Positions 26,746 through 34,739 of a stretch of 55,180 nt of DNA are shown in pieces. Source of the DNA: an uncultured archaeon (GTDB lineage Archaea > Thermoproteota > Bathyarchaeia > Bathyarchaeales > Bathycorpusculaceae); assembly GCA_938023865.1 (NCBI GenBank), contig CALJDG010000007.1:1-55180 (forward strand). Reading direction: 5' to 3'. The position numbers were made by a program, and so were the translations under genes. The notes under the pieces are model-generated. The model did not search any database, was not told the DNA's origin, and saw nothing but the letters and a program-made list of their open reading frames with translations. How positions within the stretch are numbered: position 1 is the first letter of the stretch; every line of letters begins with the position of its first letter.

Positions 26746-28506
26746 ATGGCTCGTTTAACAGGCGGAGAAGTTTTGAAACGCTGCCTCGTACAAGAGGGCG
26801 TTCGTTACGTATTCGGCGTTCCAGGAGATCAGCTTTACCCGTTGTTGGACGCTATTTACAAAGACAAGCGTATCGATTTTATAACCATGCGCCATGAAGC
26901 TGCGGCTGCTCATGCCGCTGACGCTTGGGCTCGAGCGACCGGGCAACCTGGAGTATGCCTCGGCACGGTTGGTCCTGGAGCTGCAAACCTTATTGGTGGG
27001 GTTTATCCGGCGTTTTCAGACGGTATACCAATAGTTGTCATTACCGCCCAGAATCAGACTTGGCGTTCTTATCCAGATCAAGGAGCCCAACAGGGTTTAG
27101 ATCAGCTTATGCTTTTTAAGGCTGTTACTAAGTGGAACGCTGTAGTTTCCAGTTGGAAACGTATTCCAGAACTCACCCAATGGGCATTCAGGATGGCTAC
27201 TTCTGGGAGACCGGGACCTGTTCAATTGGATTTTCCATCCGATGTTTTATTCCAGACTGGTGAGGAAACGGATATTGAAATTTTGCCCCCGCAAAATTAT
27301 AGGGCTTCCGTGGGAACTGTTGGGGACCCGGCGATCATTGAAAAAGCTGCAAAAATGCTTGCTGATGCTAAGATGCCTCTCATTCACGCCGGGGGTGGCG
27401 TTCTTAGGTCAAATGCCTCGAAGGAGCTCATTGTTTTGGCTGAATATCTTCAAGCTCCAGTTACCACATCTCTTAGCACTAGGGGCGCAATTCCAGAGGA
27501 TCACCCGTTATGTCTTATTCCAGCGGCCCCTGGAAATGGGGCTATTGTAGCTCAAGCAGAGGCTGACGTGGTTCTACTGGTTGGCTGCAGGCTTGGAGCC
27601 TTAGACATGTGGGGTAAGCCGCCCGCTTGGGGTGAACCACCAAGGCAAAAAATCATTCAAATCGATATTTCAGCGGACATGATAGGTTTAAACCGACCTG
27701 TGAATTTGAGTATAGTTGGTGACGCAAAACCAACGCTTAAGGCATTATTAGAGGCCATAAAGCGATATACTCCTCCGAGGAAGGAGAATCCGCTCCTTCA
27801 AGATTATAAACGTTTAGAAAAAATGTGGCTTGATAATTTTGAAGAGCTGTCTAGATTGGACACTGTGCCAATTCATCCGCTACGCGTTGTTAGAGAAGTT
27901 AGGGAGTTTTTTCCGAGGGATGCCATTACTGTTGTTGATGGTGGAAACACTGCTGTCTGGTGTTTTTACCTTAATAGAGTTTATGAATCGAACACTTTCA
28001 TTAGCTGTGTAAGCGGCGATTCTGGACATCTGGGTGCAGGCATACCATATGCTATTGCGGCTAAACTCGCCTATCCGTCAAGGCAAGTTTACTGTATTAC
28101 TGGTGACGGAGCCTTCGGCTTAAACATTCAAGATCTCGAGACTGCCAGTCGTCTTAAACTGCCGATTGTGTTCGTTGTTTTGAATGATTGCGCTTGGGGA
28201 ATGATTAGAACTGGCCAAACGTTGTATTATTCAAAGAGATACATCGGCGTCGAATTATCAGATATACGTTATGACGAAATTGCAAGAGGGATGAACTGTT
28301 ACGGTGAAAGAATCGTCGAGCCTGAACAGATAAGGCCAGCGTTGGAAAGGGCCGTTCTATCTGGAAAGCCAGCTGTTTTGGACGTAAAGGTTGATAGGGA
28401 GGCCATACCACCAGACTTTGTTGTTCTAGCTTCAATATGGCTTGAGGGATGCGAACTTCCAGAGGAAGAGAAAGCGGTTAAAGAAGTAGTTCCGCAGATT
28501 GCATAA
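26746..28506 (+). CDS. Thiamine-diphosphate-dependent enzyme (acetolactate synthase-like)
   Basis: This 586-aa ThDP enzyme has the three standard domains. The N-terminal Pyr domain has the activating glutamate in RHEAAAAHAADAWARATG, a central domain follows (LIHAGGGVLRSNASKEL), and the C-terminal PP domain has the ThDP/Mg motif GDGAFGLNIQDLETASR...VLNDCAWGM. The fold family includes acetolactate synthase, sulfoacetaldehyde acetyltransferase, oxalyl-CoA decarboxylase and 2-hydroxyacyl-CoA lyase, and I cannot choose between them. No small regulatory IlvN-like subunit lies beside it, and its neighbours are catabolic, which favours a lyase role. Confidence 0.88.
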   Translation: MARLTGGEVLKRCLVQEGVRYVFGVPGDQLYPLLDAIYKDKRIDFITMRHEAAAAHAADAWARATGQPGVCLGTVGPGAANLIGGVYPAFSDGIPIVVITAQNQTWRSYPDQGAQQGLDQLMLFKAVTKWNAVVSSWKRIPELTQWAFRMATSGRPGPVQLDFPSDVLFQTGEETDIEILPPQNYRASVGTVGDPAIIEKAAKMLADAKMPLIHAGGGVLRSNASKELIVLAEYLQAPVTTSLSTRGAIPEDHPLCLIPAAPGNGAIVAQAEADVVLLVGCRLGALDMWGKPPAWGEPPRQKIIQIDISADMIGLNRPVNLSIVGDAKPTLKALLEAIKRYTPPRKENPLLQDYKRLEKMWLDNFEELSRLDTVPIHPLRVVREVREFFPRDAITVVDGGNTAVWCFYLNRVYESNTFISCVSGDSGHLGAGIPYAIAAKLAYPSRQVYCITGDGAFGLNIQDLETASRLKLPIVFVVLNDCAWGMIRTGQTLYYSKRYIGVELSDIRYDEIARGMNCYGERIVEPEQIRPALERAVLSGKPAVLDVKVDREAIPPDFVVLASIWLEGCELPEEEKAVKEVVPQIA

Positions 28507-28522
28507 TTATCGGCTTTACGGA

Positions 28523-28534
28523 TTTTTTCTTTTT
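28523..28534 (+). terminator. T-rich candidate terminator
   Basis: A run of Ts interrupted once by C lies 17-28 bp after the stop of the ThDP enzyme, within the 69-bp gap before the convergent alcohol dehydrogenase. Archaeal termination commonly needs only such T tracts. Confidence 0.4.
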
Positions 28535-28575
28535 CAGCTTAAAGAAATGGGGAAGGCGGAAGGCTTTTAAACGCT

Positions 28576-29742
28576 TCAAAAGTCTATGGTTTTTCCTTCA
28601 TAAGCGTAAATGAAAAGCTTTCTATAATCTTCGGCTGTTGGAACTCTCGGGCTTGATATTGTTCCTGTGGATGCTATAGCCCTTTCAACAAGGTCTTCCA
28701 AATTACTTTGTAAATTCTCCCAATCTATTCCTAATTCTTTAATTGAGATCGGTTCGTTGACTTCTTTGAAAAGGTTCTTTAGTGCTTGCATGAATTTTTC
28801 TAGGGCTTCTTCATCCGTCTCCGCTTTAATTCCTATGGCATTTGCGAGGGGTCTAAACCTATCCATTGCTGCTTTAGCCATGTATTCCATCGCGCATATT
28901 AATACGGCGGCAACGCTTCTGCCATGTGGAATCTTGAACAGAGCGCCTAGTGCGTGGCCCATGGCGTGGGCTACACATATTTGTGAGTTGCTGAAGGCCA
29001 GTCCAGCCATTGTTGCTGCATAATGCATTTTCTCTTTTGCTTCTTTATCTTGGTTGTTTTTGTAGGATCTTGGAAGATATTTGAGTATGGTTTGTATTGC
29101 GCTTATGGCTAGGCTGTCTGAAAAGTTGTTTCGCCATTGTGAAATGTAGGCTTCTAAACCATTAATTAACGCGTCCATCCCAGTGTCAGCCACGAGGCTT
29201 TTCGGCATCGACAAGGGGAGTTGAGGGTCAAGTATTACTATGTCAGCTACTAATTCTCTCGAGGCAAGCTCCATTTTTCTTCTCTCAGCTTTATTGGTGA
29301 TAACAACAGCCCATGTAGCTTCTGAACCTGTCCCGCTTGTCGTTGGAATTGTTATCAGCCTCGCTTTCTTTCTTAAACCAAGGGTTAACAGCGGGCTTAT
29401 TTCCTCAACCTGGATGTCCGGCCTTTCATAGAGAACCCATGAGGCCTTCGCTACGTCGATGCAGCTCCCCCCGCCTAAACCGACAATCCAATCCGGATTA
29501 AATTGCTTGGCGTGCCCAGCACAGTTAACAACGGTTTCTTTAGAGGGCTCCGGCTCAACTTCATCGAAAATCTCTACGCCGAACTTTGCTTCCTTTAGAT
29601 AATTTGCAACTTTTTCAACAATGCCCAAACTTTTAATTACTTTGTCCGTTATTATGAGTGCTCTTCTTCCTTCAATAGTCTTCAAATGTTCTAGGGCATC
29701 TTCTCCAAACACTATCGATTTTGGCGAAGTGAACTCCCACAT
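28576..29742 (-). CDS. Iron-containing alcohol dehydrogenase
   Basis: This 388-aa group III dehydrogenase has the nucleotide-binding GLGGGSCIDVAKA, the PTTSGTGSEATWAVVIT motif, and metal-binding histidines in ICVAHAMGHALGALFKIPHGRSVA. It would interconvert an alcohol and an aldehyde with NAD(P)H, or reduce a semialdehyde. It is the last gene of a minus-strand set running from 33021. With the AOR nearby, aldehyde chemistry is a shared theme of this region. Confidence 0.92.
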   Translation of the reverse strand: MWEFTSPKSIVFGEDALEHLKTIEGRRALIITDKVIKSLGIVEKVANYLKEAKFGVEIFDEVEPEPSKETVVNCAGHAKQFNPDWIVGLGGGSCIDVAKASWVLYERPDIQVEEISPLLTLGLRKKARLITIPTTSGTGSEATWAVVITNKAERRKMELASRELVADIVILDPQLPLSMPKSLVADTGMDALINGLEAYISQWRNNFSDSLAISAIQTILKYLPRSYKNNQDKEAKEKMHYAATMAGLAFSNSQICVAHAMGHALGALFKIPHGRSVAAVLICAMEYMAKAAMDRFRPLANAIGIKAETDEEALEKFMQALKNLFKEVNEPISIKELGIDWENLQSNLEDLVERAIASTGTISSPRVPTAEDYRKLFIYAYEGKTIDF

Positions 29743-29755
29743 GAAATCTTAGCCT

Positions 29756-30166
29756 CTAAATGAACTCGGAGGGAATCTTGCTCGCGGTTTTCACGAGCTC
29801 TGAAGCTGCCTTTGTATAGCGCATAACTTTTGCCATATTTCCTGAAAGCTTAAACTTCCGCATGAGCAAGCTCTGAATTGGGTCAAGTTGACCCATTATC
29901 AGCTTCTTCCAGTTTGAATATGGCCCTTCATAAACAAAAGCGGCTTTTTTAGCCTCCCTGTTTGGTACCATGTAGGCGTCTCGGCATTTACCATGCCAAA
30001 GATCCACATAAAAAACCATTTCCCTATCTAAGCCCTCGTCAGGCGTTACAATAAAAAGAAAGTCGCCTTCCCAGTCTTTTGCGGCTTCCTCGTAAGCTTT
30101 GTTTTTATTAAGCTCTTCTTTAAAAGCCTTAATCCACTCTTCGCTTGGAAACTTAAACTTTTCCAT
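29756..30166 (-). CDS. SCP-2 sterol-transfer-like small protein
   Basis: This protein of about 136 aa begins MEKFKFPSEEWIKAFKEEL at ATG 30166. The frame continues upstream to 30223 but that extension looks non-coding. The pattern (KDWEGDFLFIVTPDEG...MVFYVDLWHGKCRDAYMV...FVYEGPYSNWKKLIMGQLDPIQSLLMRKFKLSGNMAKVMRY) matches SCP-2/PksG-type lipid-binding domains, in which a hydrophobic tunnel binds acyl or steroid ligands. It sits 13 bp upstream of the alcohol dehydrogenase, suggesting it carries a hydrophobic intermediate of this pathway. Confidence 0.78.
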   Translation of the reverse strand: MEKFKFPSEEWIKAFKEELNKNKAYEEAAKDWEGDFLFIVTPDEGLDREMVFYVDLWHGKCRDAYMVPNREAKKAAFVYEGPYSNWKKLIMGQLDPIQSLLMRKFKLSGNMAKVMRYTKAASELVKTASKIPSEFI

Positions 30167-30247
30167 ACAAACCACAAACAAATTTTCTAATGCAGCAAAT
30201 ATAAGAATTGCGCGCCTCTGCACATATAGCTGCTTACTTCATTCTGG

Positions 30248-31438
30248 TCATAAGATGTCCATTTTTGTTTCGACCAGATCTATTTTGATGTCTTTTTTGA
30301 TTTCGCCAAGAAGCTTTTCAATACTTATCACGCCTGCTTCTGGTGGATAAACTCCTCCATCAGCTTTTTTAGCTTTTGTAAGCTCCAAGGCAGCAAGCGC
30401 TGCTGGCAGGGCTGTGGCTTTAGAAGCATCTTTACAAGCTATACCGTATTTAATAATATGCTCCTTGCCATCTTTAACGCCTTTAACAACTACTGCTAAA
30501 CCTACTCCTGTTAGCGCGAAATCGCCTAAGCGTTCATAAAGAGGAGCAATTGACTTTTCCGCTTCTTCAGGCGGCGTTATTTCAGAAAGTGCTAAAGTAA
30601 TGGCTACCGCGATGTCTCTTGCTTTAAATATATGTCCACCTATCCTGACTTCTTTATGGCTTGTAAGCCCTAACGTTGAGAAAACTTTTGCTACATCGTT
30701 TAAGTCTGAGGGCCAAACTCCCCCTTTATTGCATACATTTTTAACTTTGATGTAGCGGGGTATTGTGATTGGTTCCGGATGGCCTGCGTTAGCAACTTCC
30801 CATATTCCTATTGGTTTCGGGAATTCGAAGTGCTCTGGCTCTGAAAGCGCCTTAACCCTAACCCACTCTCCATTCTTATATGTTGGAATCATCCCAGTTA
30901 TTGCGTGAAAATAATGGTCTACAATAGCTGGGCCCATTGTTGGGTCTAAGGCTGTCCAAACCCAATAAGTTCCAATTTCATAAACTTCTTCAAGCTTTTG
31001 TGCGCCATAATGGGCTAAAAGGTTTGTTATTCCAGGGGTGGCCCCCATTCCTATGATGGCTGTAACTTTCCGTTTCTGCGCTTCTTCGTGAAGTCTTAAG
31101 GCCTCTTCTGTGGCATCATAATCGTCATTTATATCCACGAAATTGACTCCGGCTCTTAAAGCCGCCTTTAAAACGGATACACCAAACTTATGAAAGGGGC
31201 CTAATGCGCTAACAGCCACGTCGAAACCTTTTAGGGAATTAACCAATAAATCCTCGGCCGTTGCATCAACCTGTAAAACTTTCACGTTCCCGCCGACCAT
31301 TTCCGCTGTGTCTTTAGCTTTTTCGATATTTTTATCGGCGATCGTTATCTCTAAATTTGGATTAAGGTTGCAAAGCTCAGAAACTATTACAGAGCCTATA
31401 TGGCCGGCTCCTCCGAGAACAATTATTTTTGTTGGCAT
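30248..31438 (-). CDS. Saccharopine-dehydrogenase-like oxidoreductase
   Basis: This 396-aa protein has an N-terminal Rossmann domain (IIVLGGAGHIGSVIVSELC) and the saccharopine dehydrogenase/LOR family layout, including DVAVSALGPFHKFGVSVLKAALRAGVNFVDINDDYD and IIGMGATPGITNLLAHYGAQ. Members act on amino-acid derivatives, homospermidine or lipid substrates, so the substrate cannot be read from sequence. It lies 82 bp upstream of the SCP-2 gene and 84 bp downstream of a PLP decarboxylase, all on one strand. A decayed relative lies at 26225. Confidence 0.85.
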   Translation of the reverse strand: MPTKIIVLGGAGHIGSVIVSELCNLNPNLEITIADKNIEKAKDTAEMVGGNVKVLQVDATAEDLLVNSLKGFDVAVSALGPFHKFGVSVLKAALRAGVNFVDINDDYDATEEALRLHEEAQKRKVTAIIGMGATPGITNLLAHYGAQKLEEVYEIGTYWVWTALDPTMGPAIVDHYFHAITGMIPTYKNGEWVRVKALSEPEHFEFPKPIGIWEVANAGHPEPITIPRYIKVKNVCNKGGVWPSDLNDVAKVFSTLGLTSHKEVRIGGHIFKARDIAVAITLALSEITPPEEAEKSIAPLYERLGDFALTGVGLAVVVKGVKDGKEHIIKYGIACKDASKATALPAALAALELTKAKKADGGVYPPEAGVISIEKLLGEIKKDIKIDLVETKMDIL

Positions 31439-31521
31439 GAGAAATAGTTTAAGCGAAACAGTTATAAATATTCCGTGCTAGTGCAATTCCTGAAAGAGTA
31501 CATGCAGCGTTTCCGTTTCAG

Positions 31522-33021
31522 TTATACACCTCTCCTGAACATCTCTATCACAACGTAGTTCGCAAGGAGTTCTGCCATCTCAGGCGGAATCGAGGCTAAT
31601 AGCTGAAAAATTGAACCCATCTCCTTTGGAAATCCCTTCTCAAGCCCAAGCGCCTGAAGAATTTTTTCTCCTTGAGCCTCGAGGATTTTTTCTGCTTCAA
31701 CGAAGAGCTTTGAAAGGGTTGCAATATCCATCTCTCCTGGTGAGAGCATGCTTAAAGCGACACTGAAAATTTCAAGCATGTTCTCAACTTCGCTTTCTGG
31801 GAGTTCTTTCAAGGTTTCAGTGCACTCTTTTAAATCTGCGATCATGAGATCCGCAAGCTCTTCATGAATCGGATTAATTGTCAAATGAAGGCTTGGCGGT
31901 ATATTCATGTTCACGATCCCCTTCTGAGGAAGTAAAAACCATCCCTTCTTTGTCATTTCATCCGAGACTTTGAAAATGTTTGTTTTAGATGTGAAGGCAG
32001 CGATCACAGAAGGTTCACCCATGACGCTGTAACCTGCCTCTCTGAACCCCTTTACTATCTTATTTTTCGCTGAAACTATTTTTCTTGCAAGATCTAGGTA
32101 GCCATCCTCGCCGAGGAAGTGCATCGTAGCCCATGCTGCAGCTAAAAGAGCCTCGGAGCGAGAAGACAAAACTGCAGGGTTTACAATCGGATAACCCGGC
32201 CATTTCAAATTGGAGAATTGAGAGAACATTTTATGGAACTTCTTTCTGAAAAGCACAACTGAAGCGCCTATGGGAGTATAAGCGTATTTATGCGGATCCA
32301 TTGAAATTGAAGAAACCCCCTCAATCTCAAAGTTGAAGTCTGGAATTTTTTCGCCGAGCCTCTTCATGTACGGAAGCACAAATCCACCAACACATGCGTC
32401 AACGTGAAGCCATATGCCCTTATCAACTGCAATTTCCGCAAGATCTTTTATGGGATCTATGGTGCCGAAAGGCCAGTTAGGAGCCGAGCCGACAATCATT
32501 GCAGTATCATCTGTTACTGCTTCACTGATTGCCTTAGGATCCGCAGTAAAAGTTTCTTCATTTATTCTGACTCTTTTAACCCTCAATCCCATATATTCAG
32601 CTGCTTTATCGTAGCAGGGATGCCCCGTGACCGGCATAACTATTTCGGGAATCGTGATCAAACCCCTTTTAAGTAAGAAACTGTCTCTTGCTGATTTCAC
32701 TGCAAGGAAAACGCTTTCAGTTCCACCGAAGGTAAAGGTTCCCACAACCTGTTCATCGCCGTTCACCAAGGATGCTGCGTAGTCAATTATGTCTTTCTCC
32801 ATCCTTATCATGCTTGGAAACTCGGTGAAGTCGAGCATGTTTTTAAATGCAAACATCTTAAATGCTTCAAACGCAACCGTACGTAACTGTTCAATTCCGG
32901 GCTCAAATGCAATTGTAAAAAGCCTTCCACTATAAGGATCGAGATCATCTACGGCATAGTCTCTCAGCCTTCGAAGAATTTCTTCCATGCTCAAACCTTT
33001 CTTAGGAAAAATTCCATTCAT
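31522..33021 (-). CDS. PLP-dependent group II decarboxylase / S1P-lyase-like
   Basis: This 499-aa fold-type I PLP enzyme has the Schiff-base lysine in SISMDPHKYAYTPIGAS and a cofactor-binding DACVGGF. FGGTESVFLAVKSARD at the N-terminal side is typical of sphingosine-1-phosphate lyase and related glutamate/aspartate decarboxylases. About 90 C-terminal residues form an additional helical segment (LPESEVENMLEIFSVALSML...FRRGV) beyond the usual fold. ATG 33021 has GGGGGAG upstream. The substrate is unknown; it heads a four-gene minus-strand set. Confidence 0.88.
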   Translation of the reverse strand: MNGIFPKKGLSMEEILRRLRDYAVDDLDPYSGRLFTIAFEPGIEQLRTVAFEAFKMFAFKNMLDFTEFPSMIRMEKDIIDYAASLVNGDEQVVGTFTFGGTESVFLAVKSARDSFLLKRGLITIPEIVMPVTGHPCYDKAAEYMGLRVKRVRINEETFTADPKAISEAVTDDTAMIVGSAPNWPFGTIDPIKDLAEIAVDKGIWLHVDACVGGFVLPYMKRLGEKIPDFNFEIEGVSSISMDPHKYAYTPIGASVVLFRKKFHKMFSQFSNLKWPGYPIVNPAVLSSRSEALLAAAWATMHFLGEDGYLDLARKIVSAKNKIVKGFREAGYSVMGEPSVIAAFTSKTNIFKVSDEMTKKGWFLLPQKGIVNMNIPPSLHLTINPIHEELADLMIADLKECTETLKELPESEVENMLEIFSVALSMLSPGEMDIATLSKLFVEAEKILEAQGEKILQALGLEKGFPKEMGSIFQLLASIPPEMAELLANYVVIEMFRRGV

Positions 33022-33056
33022 AGATAAACTCCCCCTTTCATATGAATGAACCTAAA

Positions 33057-33065
33057 ATATATAAA
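33057..33065 (-). promoter_or_regulatory. TATA box for the decarboxylase gene set
   Basis: The minus strand reads TTTATATAT inside a longer A/T tract, 36-44 bp upstream of the decarboxylase ATG, with a strong GGGGGAG ribosome binding site between. Spacing fits an archaeal promoter with a short leader. Confidence 0.55.
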
Positions 33066-33590
33066 AATTTGCGCGCCATTGGATTCTGATATAAAACAGT
33101 CTAAGAGAAAATTATGAAGAACTTTATGTACTTTTAATTTTTTATAAGGCCTTTTATGAAAATTTTACTTTATATGATGCAAGGTAGCAGCTCCACCTTC
33201 GTTCAACCATCCTGACCTTCGAGGTTTTTCCAAGGCTGCCTTTATAACTAACTAACTTTTGCTGCGTCGCAATTATTTTGCAGTGGGTTCTGCAAAAGAA
33301 TACGATATCACTGTAGAGCGATCATAACAAATTATTTCGTGCGGTCGATAATTAAGTCGCGTTTAGTTAAAAGTGCCTGATATGATATTCGCCGACTTTT
33401 TTAAACGGCAAACTGTTGAGACATGTATCATTGTCATTACGACCATTCCGTTTTATACTCTGGGGCTGAATTAAAACGCGTTCGCTAGAAAGACAAACTG
33501 GAATTCCCCCGTAAACGCTTGTGAAAATTTAGACTATACTCTCCAGAAATATGACTTAAATCGTAATATAAACCAAATGTGGCGATTTCT
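33066..33590. other. Intergenic region before the defence island
   Basis: About 525 bp without a convincing gene. A candidate TATA (TTTATAT, near 33170) precedes an 8-bp pair AAGGTAGC (33181-33188) and GCTGCCTT (33235-33242), the latter preceded by direct copies of ACCTTCG; a small RNA is possible but not supported further. The rest looks like decayed sequence. It marks the junction between the metabolic region and the recombinase/defence island. Confidence 0.4.
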
Positions 33591-33617
33591 CCCGCAAATC
33601 CCCTCTTTTTCTATTTT
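33591..33617 (-). repeat. 27-bp dispersed repeat, copy B
   Basis: This is the exact reverse complement of 1959-1985. It ends 11 bp before the GTG start of the first recombinase frame, so it could be a recombinase recognition or control site, or part of the mobile element's end. Confidence 0.85.
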
Positions 33618-33628
33618 CGTTTTGTTAG

Positions 33629-33997
33629 GTGTTTCTCGTGTTTTTTGAGTTTGATTCTGAAGTTTTAGAGTTTCTTTCTGTCTTGAAGCTTGGGACGCGT
33701 AATGTTTATGGTTGTGGTTTGGAGGCTTTTCAAGAGTTTTACTCATGCCAAGGTTCTATAAAGGATTTCTTGGATCGTGTAGAAGAGGATAGGCTTTTGC
33801 CAAGAATCCAGAGGAAGCGTGTAGACCGCGTGACGCTTAACAACTTTGTGGCTTGGCTTCAGAACAGCTATTCGCCGAAGACTGTGAGGAGTTATGTTGG
33901 TGCTGTTCAAAGCTTAACCAAATACTATGACATTCCAATAAGCCTACGTTACGTGCGACTGCCTCCAGCCCAGCCAGTTAATAAGAAGCATCCATGA
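33629..33997 (+). CDS. Tyrosine recombinase, N-terminal part (split gene)
   Basis: This 122-aa frame contains the core-binding (SAM-like) domain of a tyrosine recombinase: LGTRNVYGCGLEAFQEFYSCQGSIKDFLDRV and TLNNFVAWLQNSYSPKTVRSYVGAVQSLTKYYDIP. It stops with TGA overlapping the ATG of the catalytic part in the -1 frame. Joined, the two would make a normal recombinase of about 310 aa, so this is a frameshifted gene, a coupled split gene, or a sequencing error. GTG 33629 is the first start; GTG 33638 is possible. Confidence 0.7.
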   Translation: MFLVFFEFDSEVLEFLSVLKLGTRNVYGCGLEAFQEFYSCQGSIKDFLDRVEEDRLLPRIQRKRVDRVTLNNFVAWLQNSYSPKTVRSYVGAVQSLTKYYDIPISLRYVRLPPAQPVNKKHP

Positions 33998-34566
33998 CAA
34001 TTGAGGAAGTGGGCAAGTTTGTAGGTACGATGGAAAAATCAGTTTATAAGAGCATTGCAGCCTCAATTGTTCAAAGCGGTCTAAGCCTCTCAGATCTTTT
34101 AGCCTTAAAATACTGCGACATAAAAGAAGAGTTTGAAAAGGGCATAACGCCTATATGCCTTAACCTAACAAGGAAGAAAACTGGCATAACTTTTATAACG
34201 TTCTTGGGCACCTGGTCCGTGGAGCTGCTTAAGAATTATTTGGCTGATCAGAAATTGAATGATGAGACACCAGTTTATGACGTATCCTCGAGGGTTGTGC
34301 ACGCCTACTTTCGCAAAATCGCTCAAAAATTTGCTAACAATTTTAAAGGCAGAAATCCATATAGCCCCCATTCGCTTAGGGCGGCTTTTCGCACATTTCT
34401 AAGCGATCGTAAGCTTGATCCGCTATACATAGAGTTTTGGATGGGCCATAAAACACCGGAACAGCAAAGCGCCTACATAATCAAAAGCAGAGAAAGCTGG
34501 CGCCAAACATACAAAGAGCAAGCAGAACCATGGCTAACACCACCACAATACATAAACAGCATTTAG
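33994..34566 (+). CDS. Tyrosine recombinase, catalytic part (split gene)
   Basis: This 190-aa catalytic domain shares an ATGA overlap with the N-terminal part. The catalytic box HSLRAAFRTFL (H-x2-R), the WMGHKTPEQQSAYI segment (second His and nucleophilic Tyr) are present. The first catalytic arginine, expected in TGLRxSEL, is replaced: the sequence is SGLSLSDLLALKY. So either this subgroup uses a different residue or the enzyme is inactive. It lies immediately before the defence operon. Confidence 0.75.
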   Translation: MTIEEVGKFVGTMEKSVYKSIAASIVQSGLSLSDLLALKYCDIKEEFEKGITPICLNLTRKKTGITFITFLGTWSVELLKNYLADQKLNDETPVYDVSSRVVHAYFRKIAQKFANNFKGRNPYSPHSLRAAFRTFLSDRKLDPLYIEFWMGHKTPEQQSAYIIKSRESWRQTYKEQAEPWLTPPQYINSI

Positions 34567-34643
34567 CTGCAATTAAAGGAAGAAACATACGCTAAAGGCT
34601 ACAGAATGTGGTTGTGAGAAGAATGAATTAAAAGTTTTATGGG

Positions 34644-34710
34644 TTATATATTTGTAATACTGAAAAAATTTAAAGGCTTTGGATAATTTATTTTTAGTTA
34701 CTGTATAAGG
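34644..34710 (+). promoter_or_regulatory. Promoter region of the six-gene defence operon
   Basis: Two TATA-like boxes are present: TTATATATTT at 34644-34653 and GTATAAGG at 34703-34710. The second, 30-37 bp before the TTG start, fits initiation just upstream of the gene. Between them AAAGGCTTT...GGATAAT resembles the sequence upstream of dndC on the other strand. Confidence 0.4.
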
Positions 34711-34739
34711 CTTTACCGTTCTTAGTTAGGTGTTAACAG

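Noticed and set aside
33534-33746. 70-codon minus-strand frame over the recombinase start
   Set aside because: It lies antisense to the recombinase N-terminus and contains the 27-bp repeat; its low-complexity Lys/Thr/Gln composition reflects the opposite strand.
33591-34566. Integration of the defence island into a tRNA with direct-repeat att sites
   Set aside because: No tRNA fragment and no direct repeat flanking the island was found; the only exact long repeat is inverted and lies 31.6 kb away.
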